Assembly: GCA_022494885.1 (NCBI GenBank) | Contig: JAGVSM010002953.1 | Span: forward strand, 1 to 64,000 | Length of the DNA stretch: 64,000 bases | Direction: 5' to 3' | Source: Micrasema longulum | Taxonomy: Eukaryota; Arthropoda; Insecta; Trichoptera; Brachycentridae | Part shown: piece after piece, positions 24,726 through 36,169 of the stretch | Numbering within the stretch: the stretch's first letter is position 1 | How the letters are laid out: every line of letters begins with the position of its first letter | The notes under the pieces: generated by a model | Told to the model about the DNA's origin: nothing | What the model saw: the letters and a program-made list of their open reading frames with translations, nothing else | Databases searched by the model: none | Made by a program: the position numbers and the translations under genes

Positions 24726-25800
24726 TTGAACCGATATCTTCTAAGGATATATAATACTAGCAGGCAACAGTCGACTATCCCCGACTGTAACATGCTAAAG
24801 GATTCGGCCCCTCGGACCTCAGTTGAACAGCCTTTCGGACCTTGGTTGATTATGATCTCGAGTACTAAGAAATATCGTTCCTTTGGGCCTCACAATATAT
24901 GTTTCGCCGTTAGGAGGAATCTAAATGTAATAAAAAAGAATATGTAACTAAATAAAAGTCACCAAAACCACACAAAATATTCAGATATATTAAATCTCTA
25001 CGCAGGACGTTCGGTTAGTAAGTGATTAATATTGAATAGTGAAGAATCTGTAATTTAAAATAATATCAGTCAGCTCTTGGTGACTGTTATATGATAGCAA
25101 ATTCGACTCTTCGGGGTTCATTTGATCGGCTCTACGAGCCTTAATGGATCTATCCTCTTGGTCTGATAATTAATTTGTTCTCTTAAAACAAGCAAAACCA
25201 TAAAATATAACTTAACTCTCTCAACTAAAATCCTGAACATTTATTCATAAGTTAGGCACTGATGTAATTGTAGACGAAGAACTTAAACTTGAAAAAAAAT
25301 GTAGTAAACATTGACACAATATGGAATATTAGATCAAAAGCATATACAACATTGTAAAACGAGACATAGACAGTCGAAACAAATAAACCAAAGACTGAAA
25401 TAATACAATGAACTACCAGACAAAACAAAACAAAAGTCTCGGACTTACAAAAGATGTTAAAAATATTATTACAATAGAATATGAATTTATAAAAAAACAT
25501 TTTTTAAATGAATGTCATCCGTAAGGTGTATATATTTCAAATAAAAATAAATGTAGGAAAATCGGCCATACAGGCCTTAATACATATGTCCTTTTGGCCT
25601 TATTAAATCGACCCTACAGGCCTTAGTTCATCTGTTAATCGGACCTCGGTTAATTAAGATCTCGGATACGCTATAGAGGTTAACCATAATACAAATTAAA
25701 ATCAGATTGATAAAAAGTAATCACTTTGTAAGATGCCATTGAGGGATTATATTTTTAAAATAGCGATATTTCAGTTATTCATGCTAATAATATTAATATT
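24726..25800 (+). repeat. Dispersed repeat family C, copy 1
   Basis: The order of landmarks matches the copy at 55055-56838: TCGGNCC/GGCCT words, ATCTCGAG, GGCCTCACAA, AATCTAAAT, then ACGTTC..TTAGTAAG.GATTAA, GTGAAGAATCTGTAATTTAAA, CAGTCAGCT, GAGCCT, AAGATCTCG, TTAACCATAATAC and a tail TGAGGGATTATAT. The tail resembles the 3' end of the CR1/L2-like LINE at 28749-29385. It has no coding capacity, so it is probably a non-autonomous partner. A further orphan tail lies at about 26025-26075. Confidence 0.6.
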
Positions 25801-26343
25801 TATATTTTTATGTTTACGTAATATTTTTTTTTGTATTTTTAACTTATTGTAACCTATTGTTAAATGCAAAGAAAAAAACAAAATAATAAAAATACACAGT
25901 ATGTTCTAAGATACAATTGAATTATTTTCGTTGGTGTAAAAAATAACTAAATTTAATGGAATCTATAAATATGGTCTCAGAGTCATTTAAATTTTATCAG
26001 CAAATAACAAATACTCTTTAACGTACCATATTACGAATACAGCGATATATACGTTATCCATAATAATAATAATAAAATTAATGTTATATTGATTAGGATG
26101 TTTCCTTATTTTGCAAGGAAAAAAAATAACACTGTAAATATCCAAATAAATAACTGACTGAAGGGGTAAATATTAAATTAAAGGGAATTAATAAATACAA
26201 CTCGTATAAATTGTATTTTCGAAATTTGCGAGTAATTTCTTTAGTCTAAAAATATACATGTACATCGCTCAGTGAACAGCGTATCGAAAAATCAAATATT
26301 TATGCTTTAATGTTTTTTTGTATAACAGATTAATTAATTTTCC

Positions 26344-26586
26344 ATAAATTATTATGAAAATAAAACTTTTTTATTAGTGTTACACACAATTTTATTATTT
26401 TACAAGAACAATACTATAGTTTCGGGAGAGCACTCCTCCTATCGACGGGTGATATAAAATATCAACAAACAGTTTTATATCACCCGTCGATGGGAGGAGT
26501 GCTCTCCCGAAACTATAGTATTGTTCTTGTAAAATAATAAATTTGTGTAACACTAATAAGAAAGTTTTATCTTCATAATAATTTAT
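26344..26586. repeat. Near-perfect long inverted repeat (foldback), ~115-bp arms
   Basis: Left arm 26344-26459 and right arm 26473-26586 are complementary with only a handful of differences (one 2-nt gap and about three substitutions). The loop is 13 nt (26460-26472). The inner arms include the GC-rich word CGGGAGAGCACTCC. A transcript would form one long double-stranded stem. It may be a foldback MITE or a hairpin-RNA precursor; no target duplication is obvious and neither arm recurs elsewhere in the window as far as I can see. Confidence 0.9.
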
Positions 26587-27216
26587 AATGAAGTGTTACG
26601 AAGTGAATGCCGATTCAATTAAAAATATAATTTTTAATAAATTGATCATGAAAAAAAATGACGGTTTATTAATTAATTACCTTACTACGGAATGAAAAAT
26701 TACCGAAACACCCCGCTAATGACGCATTTTTGTCATTCGTATTGCTGACAATACTTGCTACTATATGACGCTTATGTTATACTGTGAAAAATATTACCTG
26801 TCTATATTTAACCAAGCATAAGTTTGAAAGATAATTGCATTTAAAAAGTTATGATGTACTTTAAATTAGTCAAAAATAGGTTTTAAAATCAGATCTGATG
26901 CTAAGCTAGTCGATTTTATGTAATTCAAACTTTAAAAAAAGTGACAGCATATCCTTTTTTTGTGGATTACATTTTTTGTTGTGTTATTGTAGTTTTAGGT
27001 TTAATTTTGTTTATCTGTCCATCTTGACGAGTTATAATTTTTTTTTAGAAGAAGGTATCCCTCTCAAAGATATGGTATCCTCTAGCGTGTTTGGCTGGAT
27101 GGCGATAAAAATAACCCCAGGGAGCTCGTTTAAAACAAATATTAAAATAATTAAATGTAACCGATTCAAATGAATATTATCGTGATGGTGTTTTACGATA
27201 TATTTTTTTTCTATTC

Positions 27217-27807
27217 TGTAAAAATGAGTAAGAAGTGGCAGAAATGTATGCGTGCTCGAGGAAAGTTCATCTCGCGAAATATTGGATGGTTACACCCGAG
27301 ATGTCACATTGTTATCATTGATTTCTGTTTAGAAAACGAACCTTGCCTGGATCAAGTAGTTTCGGACGCGGAAGGCTGAGAAAACCATTTAAAGACATTT
27401 TTCTTTAGACAAAAAATCGTCGCGTGACGCACCTGATGAAAATGCGAGCTTCGTACGAATTACAATGAAGAACTTCAGCACTACGGGACAGTGGATACAA
27501 TAAACGTTTTCTTACGCACGGTAAAAATTAGAGCATTAAATTGTACAGCAAAGTTTCCTGAAAATGTACATAAAAAAAAACATTTTAATAAAAACGAAGA
27601 ACTTTGAATGACGTCGCTGGTTCATATGAATCAACCTATAATATGAGAGTTATGGAAGACTTCCGGTTTGCTTGCTGTGGATGGATTAATAGGGAGAACT
27701 GGTCGAGAATAACCGGAAAAGAACCTCTGACGTCACACGCGGAGTTATTTAAGAAATACAAAACTTTAAATAATCGTAGCGCTGATAATACGATATACAA
27801 AAGTTAG
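27217..27807 (+). pseudogene. Broken copy of a transposon-associated insect protein (unidentified)
   Basis: One frame gives MSKKWQKCMRARGKFISRN followed by GWLHPRCHIVIIDF and stops after SDAEG at 27379. One base-shift away the reading continues GRLRKPFKDIF, a stop, then TKNRRVTHLMKMRASYELQ. The GRPxKxF....TKxRKxxxL arrangement is familiar from uncharacterised multi-copy insect proteins, but I cannot name the family. A second open stretch, 27604-27807 (starting MNDVAGSYESTYNMRVMED), is unrecognised. It is most likely a decayed multicopy element. Confidence 0.3.
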
Positions 27808-28748
27808 GAAAAAAAAATTGGCTTAGTTTAAAAGTCAAATAGAAGCAATATGGAATTTTAAACCTCTTATTTCATTACATAGAAAATCACATTAATGAGA
27901 GCATTTCATTATTAGACGATGAAAAAAATAATTAATATTTAGAAAATCAAATCATACTTTCAGCATATATATATATAATCTTTATGCAAATTTACTACAC
28001 GTAGAATTTAAGATGACAGTGAAATTTCTTCCAAAACTGACTAGTTTTTAAGCTATCTTATTCTGAGTTAATTATAAACCTTATCGTAGCAATATAGCAA
28101 AGCATAATATGTTTATATTTATAAAATGAACATGTTAAGATTGGTATGAAGAATAATGTTATATTTTTGTTTTAAAGGAAATTATAAAACATCTTAGATC
28201 TAACCAATAAATTAAATTTTGTAAATCGTAGTAGTAGTAGTAAAAGCAGAAACAGTTTATTTATTTAAAAAAAAAACCTTAAAACGTTTAACGCATTGGA
28301 TGCCAATTACTTAATATACTTTTTTTACCAACCTTAATATTATGTTATCTGAATATTAGCATATTAGCATTTTAAGATATATTTTTTAAAATTTATAAAT
28401 AAAATGAAAAAATAAGTCATACCCTCTGTAGTATATCATTTACATTTATCTATCAAACATAATTTATTGAATTAAATTCCTTACATTATTAGAGAAGATA
28501 TGATTTATGGGAGTTTTCTCCATACATTCGATTTACTTTGCGTCGGAGTAATCGCACAGCTGCGTTTTAAATAGCTACCTACATAAAAAAAAACATAATC
28601 TGTAAAAAGGGTTAACACAATAACGTAATAAAATTTTAATGACTTTTACATTTCGAAACTAATTGTTTTGTGTTACTACATATCTCCATAGCGTCACGGA
28701 GTTTAATTATTAAGATAGCAATATGGCCCCTAATCTGCAAATATAAAA
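27808..28748. other. AT-rich stretch without recognised gene
   Basis: Nothing supported besides simple AT-rich sequence and a short AGT repeat near 28230. Confidence 0.45.
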
Positions 28749-29385
28749 TTGGAATATACTGGACGAAATCATATACAAAATATACCCTTTGCTTTATTTG
28801 TCGATTATTGTAATGGTATCTATGCAGGTCTACCAATGAACAAAATGACTCGCCTACAATCTGTATTGAATGCCGCAGCGAGAATTATTTTCGGAATCTC
28901 TAAGTTCAGTCATATCACTCCACTACTTCGGGAACTACACTGGCTACGTTTTCCACAGAGGGTCATAAGCCACTGCACAGCTCTGCTCCGGAATATCTAA
29001 GGGAGCTATGCATTCCAGATGAACTAGCTGACAGGCGTCTAACGCGTAGATCAGCTACGTCTACGGCGAGAGGAAAAGTTATTATACCTCTACACAAACA
29101 GCGCACTACATTTAGTGAACGCGCATTTGCGGTCGCAGGCCCTATGGCATGGAATGCTCTCCCAACAGAGGTGCGAGGCTGTGAAAGTAAAGTGATGTTT
29201 CGGAAAAAGCTTAAAACCCACTTGTTCTCTAAATCACTTGAATAAATCCGTAGCATGTGACAACAAAATAAATTATTTGAATTAAATTACGAACTTAAAA
29301 GAATCACCATGTAAAGCGCCCTTGAGGTATTTTGTTACGAAAATGGCGCTATATAAGTTATCCATAATAATAATAATGCGACACA
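28749..29385 (+). mobile_element. CR1/L2-like LINE C-terminus and 3' tail
   Basis: The first part reads YAGLPMNKMTRLQSVLNAAA then RIIFGISKFSHITPLLRELH, the post-RT region of CR1/L2-type LINEs. After one frameshift near 28975 it continues YLRELCIPDELADRRLTRR, then SERAFAVAGPMAWNALPTEV and FRKKLKTHLFSKSLE before TAA at about 29243. The 3' UTR holds GTAAAGCGCCCTTGAGG and GGCGCTATATAAGTTATCC, and ends in an AAT microsatellite, as is typical of the clade. It is 5'-truncated, with otherwise modest decay. Confidence 0.85.
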
Positions 29386-31079
29386 CCAGACGGCCCCTGA
29401 TTAAATGACTAAAATAAAAGATCACCGAGCTAAATATCTACCAAATAGTGAAAGGAATCTTAATCGTTTCAATGAATTTGATTACAAGAGAATGCACAAG
29501 GAAACATACATAATTTGAAAAGTTGTCTTCTATTCTCAATTTGCATATAATTGCGCAAAAGCATTATTTTGTTACTAACACGGTAATATTCTAAGCATAA
29601 TTTGAATGTCATCCCCTATTTGTAACGACTAGGAAGGTACTGGAATTTAACGAGCTTAAAAAGAATTATTTTGAATTCAATACATTTAAAAAAAAAAAAA
29701 CTCTTTGAGCCCCTGTCTGAGAGCTTGTCAGCGGGTGGAAAAGAGAGGGTATAAAATAAAGTTACAAAAAATACTTATTAAATTAAAATAAAAAAAAATT
29801 GATTAGATTTATTCGTGCAACTAGCGAAAATCGAACCCGTGACGCTAGTTTCACAGTTCGCCGTCTAGTTAACTACGCCACGGCGCGGCGCTTGTCAAAG
29901 GAATATCCCTAATCTAGAAACATGAAAAAAACTAACTTTTTGAAAACAGCACAATGTAAAAAATGTATTTTGTGTGGAAAAAATGGCGCAGGAGAATGTA
30001 CAAAAATTAGAAGCATAAAATACAACAATTTTTTTTAAATTACACGACAAAAACGCAGCAAAACGTCTAGGTTTATTTACATAATTTAGAATAAAAAACT
30101 AAGTTTTTGCTGGACTAAGTGGAAAATTATAATATTTTTTACTTTAAAGTATAAATGCTGTTTACCAGCACTGAAAGTAAATAAAAAAAAACGAATGCAA
30201 AGGTGTCTTGCAATGAAAAAATTACGAATTCAATCTTAAAAAAAACTACATGGTAAAATAATCAGCCTGATTATTACGATTGCTTGAAAAATGTAATTGC
30301 TGTAATTGATAGGGTACAGGGTCATGTCTGTATTTCTAGAAAATAAAATATGTGGACAGGTAAGTACGCTATGCCATAAATATCATGCACTATTATTTTG
30401 GCACACAAAAAACAGTCCGGCGCCAATCTACTCGAACGTTTTAATCTTAGTCAACGTAATCAATAGCTTAACATACATTGTGTAGGTTAGATTTATTTAA
30501 GAGGTATAACATATCTTTTGACGTGGTTTATTTTTGCCTTTCTAAAAACAGACAAGCGGTTAGAAGAGAATTCATAAATTCGTCAAACCGTCATAAAGCG
30601 ACTGTTTTATTCATCCACCAAAACAATTAGTGTAATTAATCTAGTCATACCTACACAGGTCAATGCATGAAGTTTGTATTTTCAAACTTATTTAAAAACA
30701 AAATGTTATAATAACAGGATTCGTAATACGATATCATCAAACAAGATGTAAGGTAGGTAGTTATTGAGTAAGATAGTTGAAAATGTACATTTATTGAAAC
30801 AAAAATAACATGTTAATTCAGTATGATAGTTACACAAAATCAATTTTTATTTCGTTTAAATATATCATATGTTACTTGTAGGAATTAGGAATGTTTTTTT
30901 GTGCTACATTTGTTTTTCTATCGATGCGTTTCGTCAAAACTGTTTATTTCATAGATTAATTTTATTTTTATATTATATTAGTTTAGTTTAATTTATGTAC
31001 TTTTTATTAAATATATATTTTTATAATTTAATAAATTTTTCTCCTCTTCTCCTGCATTCATAATAAATTAATGTGAAAT
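29386..31079. other. AT-rich stretch, one SINE-like copy, no recognised gene
   Basis: Only the tRNA-like repeat at 29815-29897 is supported. Confidence 0.4.
29815..29897 (-). repeat. tRNA-derived SINE fragment
   Basis: On the minus strand GTGGCGTAGTTAACTAG resembles an RNA polymerase III A box, and GGGTTCGATTTTCGC a B box about 30 nt downstream. A paired tRNA cloverleaf cannot be drawn and an A/T-rich tail follows, so this is a SINE head and not a working tRNA gene. Confidence 0.6.
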
Positions 31080-31170
31080 CTGTAATTGGTCTTACTTTTT
31101 TTAATTGTTCTTTTGTACCTTGTATTTATATAAAGCCTGTATGATTCCTTTAATAAATAAATAAATATAA
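31080..31170 (+). repeat. LINE 3' tail ending in TAAA repeats
   Basis: TTGTACCTTGTATTTATATA followed by ATTCCTTTAATAAATAAATA has the form of the 3' end of jockey-like LINEs in this window (compare 38345-38365 and 57290-57316). No coding sequence remains upstream. Confidence 0.45.
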
Positions 31171-31351
31171 AATAATGTAACTCCGTGGTAAATTTATATT
31201 AATTTTGCCATGCCGATTTTGCCTTCAACCAATAAAGCAAATTGTATTTATTATAATCAAAAAGTATATTATGTAACACCTACATATTTTGAAACATTAG
31301 TTTTATTGTTTAGCCGCTATATTATCAAAATACCCAAATATTTTTTCTTTA

Positions 31352-31396
31352 AAAATAAATATTTGCGTTCTTATAATTTACGCAAATATTTATTTT
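31352..31396. repeat. Perfect 17-bp inverted repeat with 11-nt loop
   Basis: AAAATAAATATTTGCGT (31352-31368) and its exact complement (31380-31396). AT-rich; it abuts the SINE at 31400. Confidence 0.6.
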
Positions 31397-31399
31397 GAG

Positions 31400-31530
31400 G
31401 GCCATTTTCAACGAGTTGTAAATAACTCACTGTTAGAAAATGGGAACCAAGTTGGGGTAGAGCGGGATTCGAACCACGGATCTTTGATCCGTGAGTCCGA
31501 GACACTAGCCACGGGACCACAACCCGATTC
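31400..31530 (-). repeat. tRNA-derived SINE (family F)
   Basis: The minus strand has a tRNA-like head: GTGGCTAGTGTC (A-box-like), an 8-bp hairpin CACGGATC..GATCCGTG, then GGTTCGAATCCCGC (B box). It is followed by the family-F body also seen at 21490-21552. The anticodon arm is too long and the variable loop missing, so it is not a functional tRNA. Confidence 0.65.
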
Positions 31531-32769
31531 TATTTTTCGATTCGATTTTATATTACAAATGAACGAAATTTTCTCAAACATTTGATTTTTGAAAGTACAT
31601 ACGTATATAATTTATAAAATAAGAACCGAAGCGGACACGTAAATGCTAAAATATTGTTTTATTTCCAAATACAAATATTTTATGCAGGGCCTTATCTGCG
31701 GGTACTGTAAGATTTCAAGCCAGCCTTAACTTTTACCCTGAACAAATATTATTATGTATAACAAAAATTTGCTCTTATTAGAGATTAAAACAATCTAATG
31801 AATTGTCAAACGTTATAAAAATTACATTAAGTCGGTTGTAGAAGTTACTTGATTTTTGTCTGTTAAACTAGCATTTCGGGATACATGTGATATTGAAGAA
31901 CATCACAAAATGGGTTTATTTGCATTTATTTTATAAACGTAATAACATTGCTAAAAAATAAATCCAACTTGCGGAATGCTCTAAATACATATCAGCTAAT
32001 ACTAAATATTTTATCTCCGGAGATACAAAATAATTTGATTGATATAATGGCAGAAATGGTCTCTCAGAGCAAGGTTAACGAAACCGGTAAAGCTGATGAA
32101 CCATAGTTTAATATTTTATAGAAGGACACACTCAATAAAATAAGTCCTGAAAATATCGTGTGTAAAATGTAAAAAATTTCAGCCGCTGTCCTGTCATTTA
32201 AACAATTATATGTTGGTATATAAAACATAAAATAGTAATAGATAATTTAATTCCTATCCATACAATATCCATAGGAGCCATATGCGCCAGATAGCTCCCA
32301 AACACACTTCTCTATACCACGATACAACAATGTAATCCCTACCTTTACTAATAAAAAATAAATCGCGGACAGAGAAAATTCTGGAAGTTTGAGTTATTTG
32401 CCTGAAAAGAGTTGTGTACATCGAATGTAAACATCGTCGTGCGATTGTTAATTTTAAAAACTGGTTTTTGGTTTTGTATCGATTGATGTTAAGAATAAAT
32501 GCTGACGTTAGATTTTAATTTTTCTGAAATGTTTGTTTGTAATATTAACGATTATTTTACGCTGCCTGATAATAATGTGCATTTATATTTTGGTGTCAAT
32601 AAACTAATTAACGTATAGAATTGACCTCCGTCAAATCGCATAACTTAATATCGATACTAGCGAACGAAGTTAGTAATTAAATTTTCAATGAAAATGACGT
32701 ATTGCGTCTTGTTTAATATTAGTTACTGATGTAAAAAAACTCTTCAAATTATCCGCAGTATTTTTTAAA
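31531..32769. other. AT-rich stretch without recognised gene
   Basis: No exon, RNA gene or repeat boundary supported. Confidence 0.4.
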
Positions 32770-33200
32770 ATTGAAATTCATTTATTTATAAAGCCTTACG
32801 GATTACATTAATTTGACCAATTAATTTTTCTTTTTAAAATTTGTATTCTATTGCTAATGATAATATTTTTAACATCTTTTGTGAAGATTGTCTGAGTCTT
32901 TTGTTTAGTTTTGTCTGGTAGTTTATTGTATAATTTCAGTCCCCGGTTTATTAGTCTCGACTGTCTTTGTCTCGTTTAAGAATGTTGTATATGATATTGT
33001 TTTGATATACTCGCATTGTATCCATGTTCACAACTATTATACAATAACAACAGTGGCTAATTTTATGAATACATTTGAAGGATTTTAGTTAAAAGATTTC
33101 AGAAATACTTAAATATTTAGTTCGTTTAAAGAGTTGTTCAGTTGCTGTTAGATAAGGCTGTAATTTGTAAGATGTTATTATTTCATTCTACTCCACGTAA
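32770..33200 (-). mobile_element. Minus-strand LINE 3' end, same family as 55453-56572
   Basis: The + strand shows TTTATAAAGCCTTACGGATT at its left edge and GTTCAGTTGCTGTTAGATA near 33140. The 55.45-kb LINE has TTTATAAACCCTTACGGATT and CTAGTTGCAGTTAGATA in the same order. Only the last part of the polymerase frame and the 3' UTR remain. Confidence 0.6.
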
Positions 33201-34287
33201 CATTCATAGGTAATCATAATTTTGTTATCACGAATATTCGCAGAGTTCTAGTTATTTTTATCAGCTTATAAAATGAATTCGGTACACAAGAATGCTAGAA
33301 GTGTTTATACGAAGAAAATATTTAAATTCACATGTACGTATAGGTATAATATGTACATTGTATAAAACTAATTTTACAGTTTTATGTGCATACTTTATTT
33401 ATACCAGAGTATTTTTCTCTAAGTCATATTTTGTTCAGATCAAAATGCTTAATTAGCATTACATACTTAACTAATGGTTTATTGCAAAGCCTAACTGATA
33501 ACGCCTCATTATAAATGTAATGATTAACATACTTGGTCGCACGAAGAAACTACGTTTAATAACCACACATGTTCCAGCCAGGATGTGTAGACAGTACCAC
33601 CTATACCATATATCAATAATTAAAACATCATATTAAGCTGACAATGTTTTTTTCCTTAGGTCTTGTTCAGTGAACAATTACTAAATTTGAAGACATAGAC
33701 TTAAATGTCCCATTCTAAAATTCAACATACAGCTTGACAGGTACCGTCGGCTTAACTTGTCAAACTTGACAAGTCTCAATCTTCTTACTGTTCAGGGGAG
33801 AGTAAAAATGAGTTTTTACTTCAGTAGCGAATTGTAGCGAAGTTTACTAGAACGCTGTACGAATATACAAGTTTTACACACATATATATTCAAAGTCCTG
33901 GCAGAAAACGCCAAAACATAGTTTTTGAACATTTGTAGACTCACGAGTTTACAAGTTCGGGTGACGATATTTTTTTTTTTCGAACTCTCCATTCCCTCGC
34001 TTATCCTCTCTACATCTACACGCATCCTCGCCCTTATCCTGCCCCATTTACGACGAGCATTTTTTTTGTTTTAGGTCAACCATTTTATTATACGTAAATT
34101 ATACATTTATACAGTATAACTCCGTTTATTTGAACTCCAATCATCCGGATAGCCAAATATAAGGATCATCGTTGTCAGGAAATTAAAAATAAAAGGGATG
34201 TTATTATACAGATATATTTTCCTACGCGTTTCTTCGTCAAAGCAATTAATTTTGCTGGAAATGTTTAAGTAAGATTTTATGAGATAA
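33201..34287. other. AT-rich stretch without recognised gene
   Basis: Nothing supported. Confidence 0.4.
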
Positions 34288-34860
34288 GGGCCCCTATTTA
34301 CAATGAGAAGATGACATTTGCATTCAATTTTATCCACAAAGTAAAATTAAGTTTTTCATATGAAAATTAGAATATGCATACAATTTTTTAAACATATTCA
34401 ATGATAGGTTACCGACGAAGATACTTTAAATGTTCATGCAAATATAATCATTTTCAACAAAAACAACAACAAACCATCACGCCGTTTCCCCGTAGGGATA
34501 GGCAGAGAGGAGATAACGCCATAACACTCTATCTTGGCATACAGACCTCGCTTCCTCGACATTCATACATCTTCTCATGCACGCACACCGATTATTCCTA
34601 CTTTTGACATGTCCATCTTCAAGTATTTGATGGACTTGATCGTGCCACGTCTTTCTCGGTCTTCCTCGTTTTCTGCATCCATCAACATTTGCATCGTAGA
34701 TCCTTTTAGCCGTTCTTTCGCTGTCCATTCGCTCTACATGTCCAAACCAACGCAGCACCCCTTTCTTGATTCTGTCAATAATGCATGCCTCAGCCTTACA
34801 CACTTAACGGATCTCGACATTTCACATAACTCTGTTAACTTCCCATTATAATCGGGGCCA
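34288..34860 (-). mobile_element. MITE family D copy interrupted by an RTE-like fragment
   Basis: The outer parts (34288-34460 and 34827-34860) align, in reverse orientation, with the uninterrupted copy at 44667-44913, including the end GTTAACTTCCCATTATAATC. The intervening ~365 bp is a LINE insertion absent from the other copy, which dates the LINE insertion after the MITE. Confidence 0.75.
34458..34826 (-). pseudogene. RTE-type LINE C-terminus nested in MITE D
   Basis: An uninterrupted 108-codon minus frame (34803 to 34477) includes IIDRIKKGVLRWFGHVERMD, then RIYDANVDGCRKRGRPRKTW and DQVHQILEDGHVKSR, the post-RT region of RTE-like LINEs. The 3' end (+ strand 34458-34480) is a GTT-rich microsatellite tail on the minus strand, typical of RTE insertion. 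The 5' part, including RT, is missing. A worse copy starts near 37125. Confidence 0.8.
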
Positions 34861-34944
34861 AGGTCTGGCACTCGTTAATCCGGATATTTGGAGTTTAATT
34901 GTTTATTTTTGTTTTGAAATCTTTTTATTCAAATGTGGTTTTAC

Positions 34945-35010
34945 ACTAGAATATTTCATAGACCCTGAAGCGTAAGACTGATCATCTTACTTCATTTAAC
35001 ACAAATGGTA
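34945..35010. repeat. SINE tail fragment
   Basis: CCTGAAGCGTAAGACTGATCATCTTACTT parallels 39690-39720 (CCTAAAGCGTAGCGACTGATCACCTTACCTT), the tail of the SINE-like repeat at 39548. Confidence 0.4.
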
Positions 35011-35272
35011 AAGATACACTGCGGTTGGTGTTCCAATGTAGTGCCCTATGCAATATAGCGTGTGGGAAGGTAATAATAAATAATGCATTTCTTCATTAAT
35101 TTGACCCATATTTTAAAGCGCGATATAATACCCTGTCGTGCGTCGTGCGTGAGATGGCGCCAGCTAACAGAACAACTAACCCAGATATAATATTATGCGT
35201 GTGCGTATGCACGAATTGGACGCGCGCATGCGAACAACAATTCTCAGAAAACCTTAACAGAATAGCTACTGC

Positions 35273-35984
35273 AAGACCGCCTGAAGTTTCGATTTCGGTC
35301 GGTAAAACGAGTTTCGGCCGCGTTTTCGGTTTCAGTCAAAAATTTGCCGAAGCTTCGGCTCAGCCGAAACCCGCGATCGGGATGAGTCGGATGACGTTCT
35401 ACTGTATAAGTTATACGTTTAAAATAAATAAGCAAATTTATCATTCAAGTTATGTTTTTTATTTAACAAACAAAACTCATAATTTTGGGCGTTTTTAAGT
35501 GACTTTTATCTTTAAATTTGTTGCAACAGAGATAGAAAACACTTTTGAGAAGGGAATATGGATATCTAGGCATTTACTGGGCTTACGATCGGTCATTGGC
35601 TGGTTTAATTGACCACTTCACACACTGCGTAACTTTCACCATTCCGCCTATGTTTAAACATCCACATTTTCCATCTCTTCCATGTGTCGACTTTTGTGAA
35701 GGAAAAGAGCTGAAACCTTATTCATGTGGGTGAGATTCATCCGGCTGAACCAATTCACATACTAGGCATCTTATCAAAAGTGTTTTCACACTCTGTTGCA
35801 ACAAATTTAAATATGAACACTCCCTAGGGAGGAAATCCAGCCAGTCTGCAAGCATTTGGAAATACTCAAAACATTGTTGACTTTTATTTTTATTTAAATA
35901 AGTTTAGGTTTCGGCCAAAACTAGAAAAGAAGCCAAAATTCGGTTTCGGCTACGACTGATAATTATGTTTCGGCCGGTCACTAC
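35273..35984. mobile_element. Probable hAT element with TTCGGC-rich ends
   Basis: CTACTGC flanks both sides (35266-35272, 35985-35991), fitting a 7-8 bp duplication. Both ends are dense in TTTCGGY/GCCGAAA words, and inward readings share a GACCG..GAA start, though the terminal repeats are imperfect. A second inverted-repeat element (35511-35815) sits inside. Confidence 0.5.
35511..35815. repeat. Inverted-repeat element inside the hAT-like element (family E)
   Basis: Left AAATTTGTTGCAACAGAG (from 35514) with AAAACACTTTTGA and CTAGGCA is mirrored on the right (35761-35815) as TGCCTAG, TCAAAAGTGTTTT and CTCTGTTGCAACAAATTT. The centre carries the unit GGCTTACGATCGGTCATTGG that recurs at 36215-36245 and, inverted, at 36585-36625. 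Confidence 0.6.
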
Positions 35985-36169
35985 CTACTGCCTATCTTAC
36001 TGAAGCTGGTATTTTGATAGTTAAAATTAAGTGTCTTAAACAAACAAAACAATTGTTAAGTCGTTTCTTGAAAATAAAAAATATTTCGAGATGTTTAAAA
36101 ACACTGAGTTTAATTCGTCTTTGAGAAGAAAGTATGGGATTCAATGCCTTATAATTCTACATTAATATA

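Noticed and set aside
25252..25500. 82-codon minus frame rich in Phe, Val and Tyr, looking like a membrane protein
   Set aside because: The hydrophobic look is what AT-rich sequence gives in this frame; it sits inside dispersed repeat C.
29815..29897. tRNA gene on the minus strand
   Set aside because: B box present but no cloverleaf can be drawn; called a SINE.
31440..31530. tRNA gene on the minus strand
   Set aside because: A and B boxes are visible, but the anticodon arm is an 8-bp hairpin, the variable loop is missing, and a repeat body follows that recurs at 21.5 kb. Called a SINE instead.
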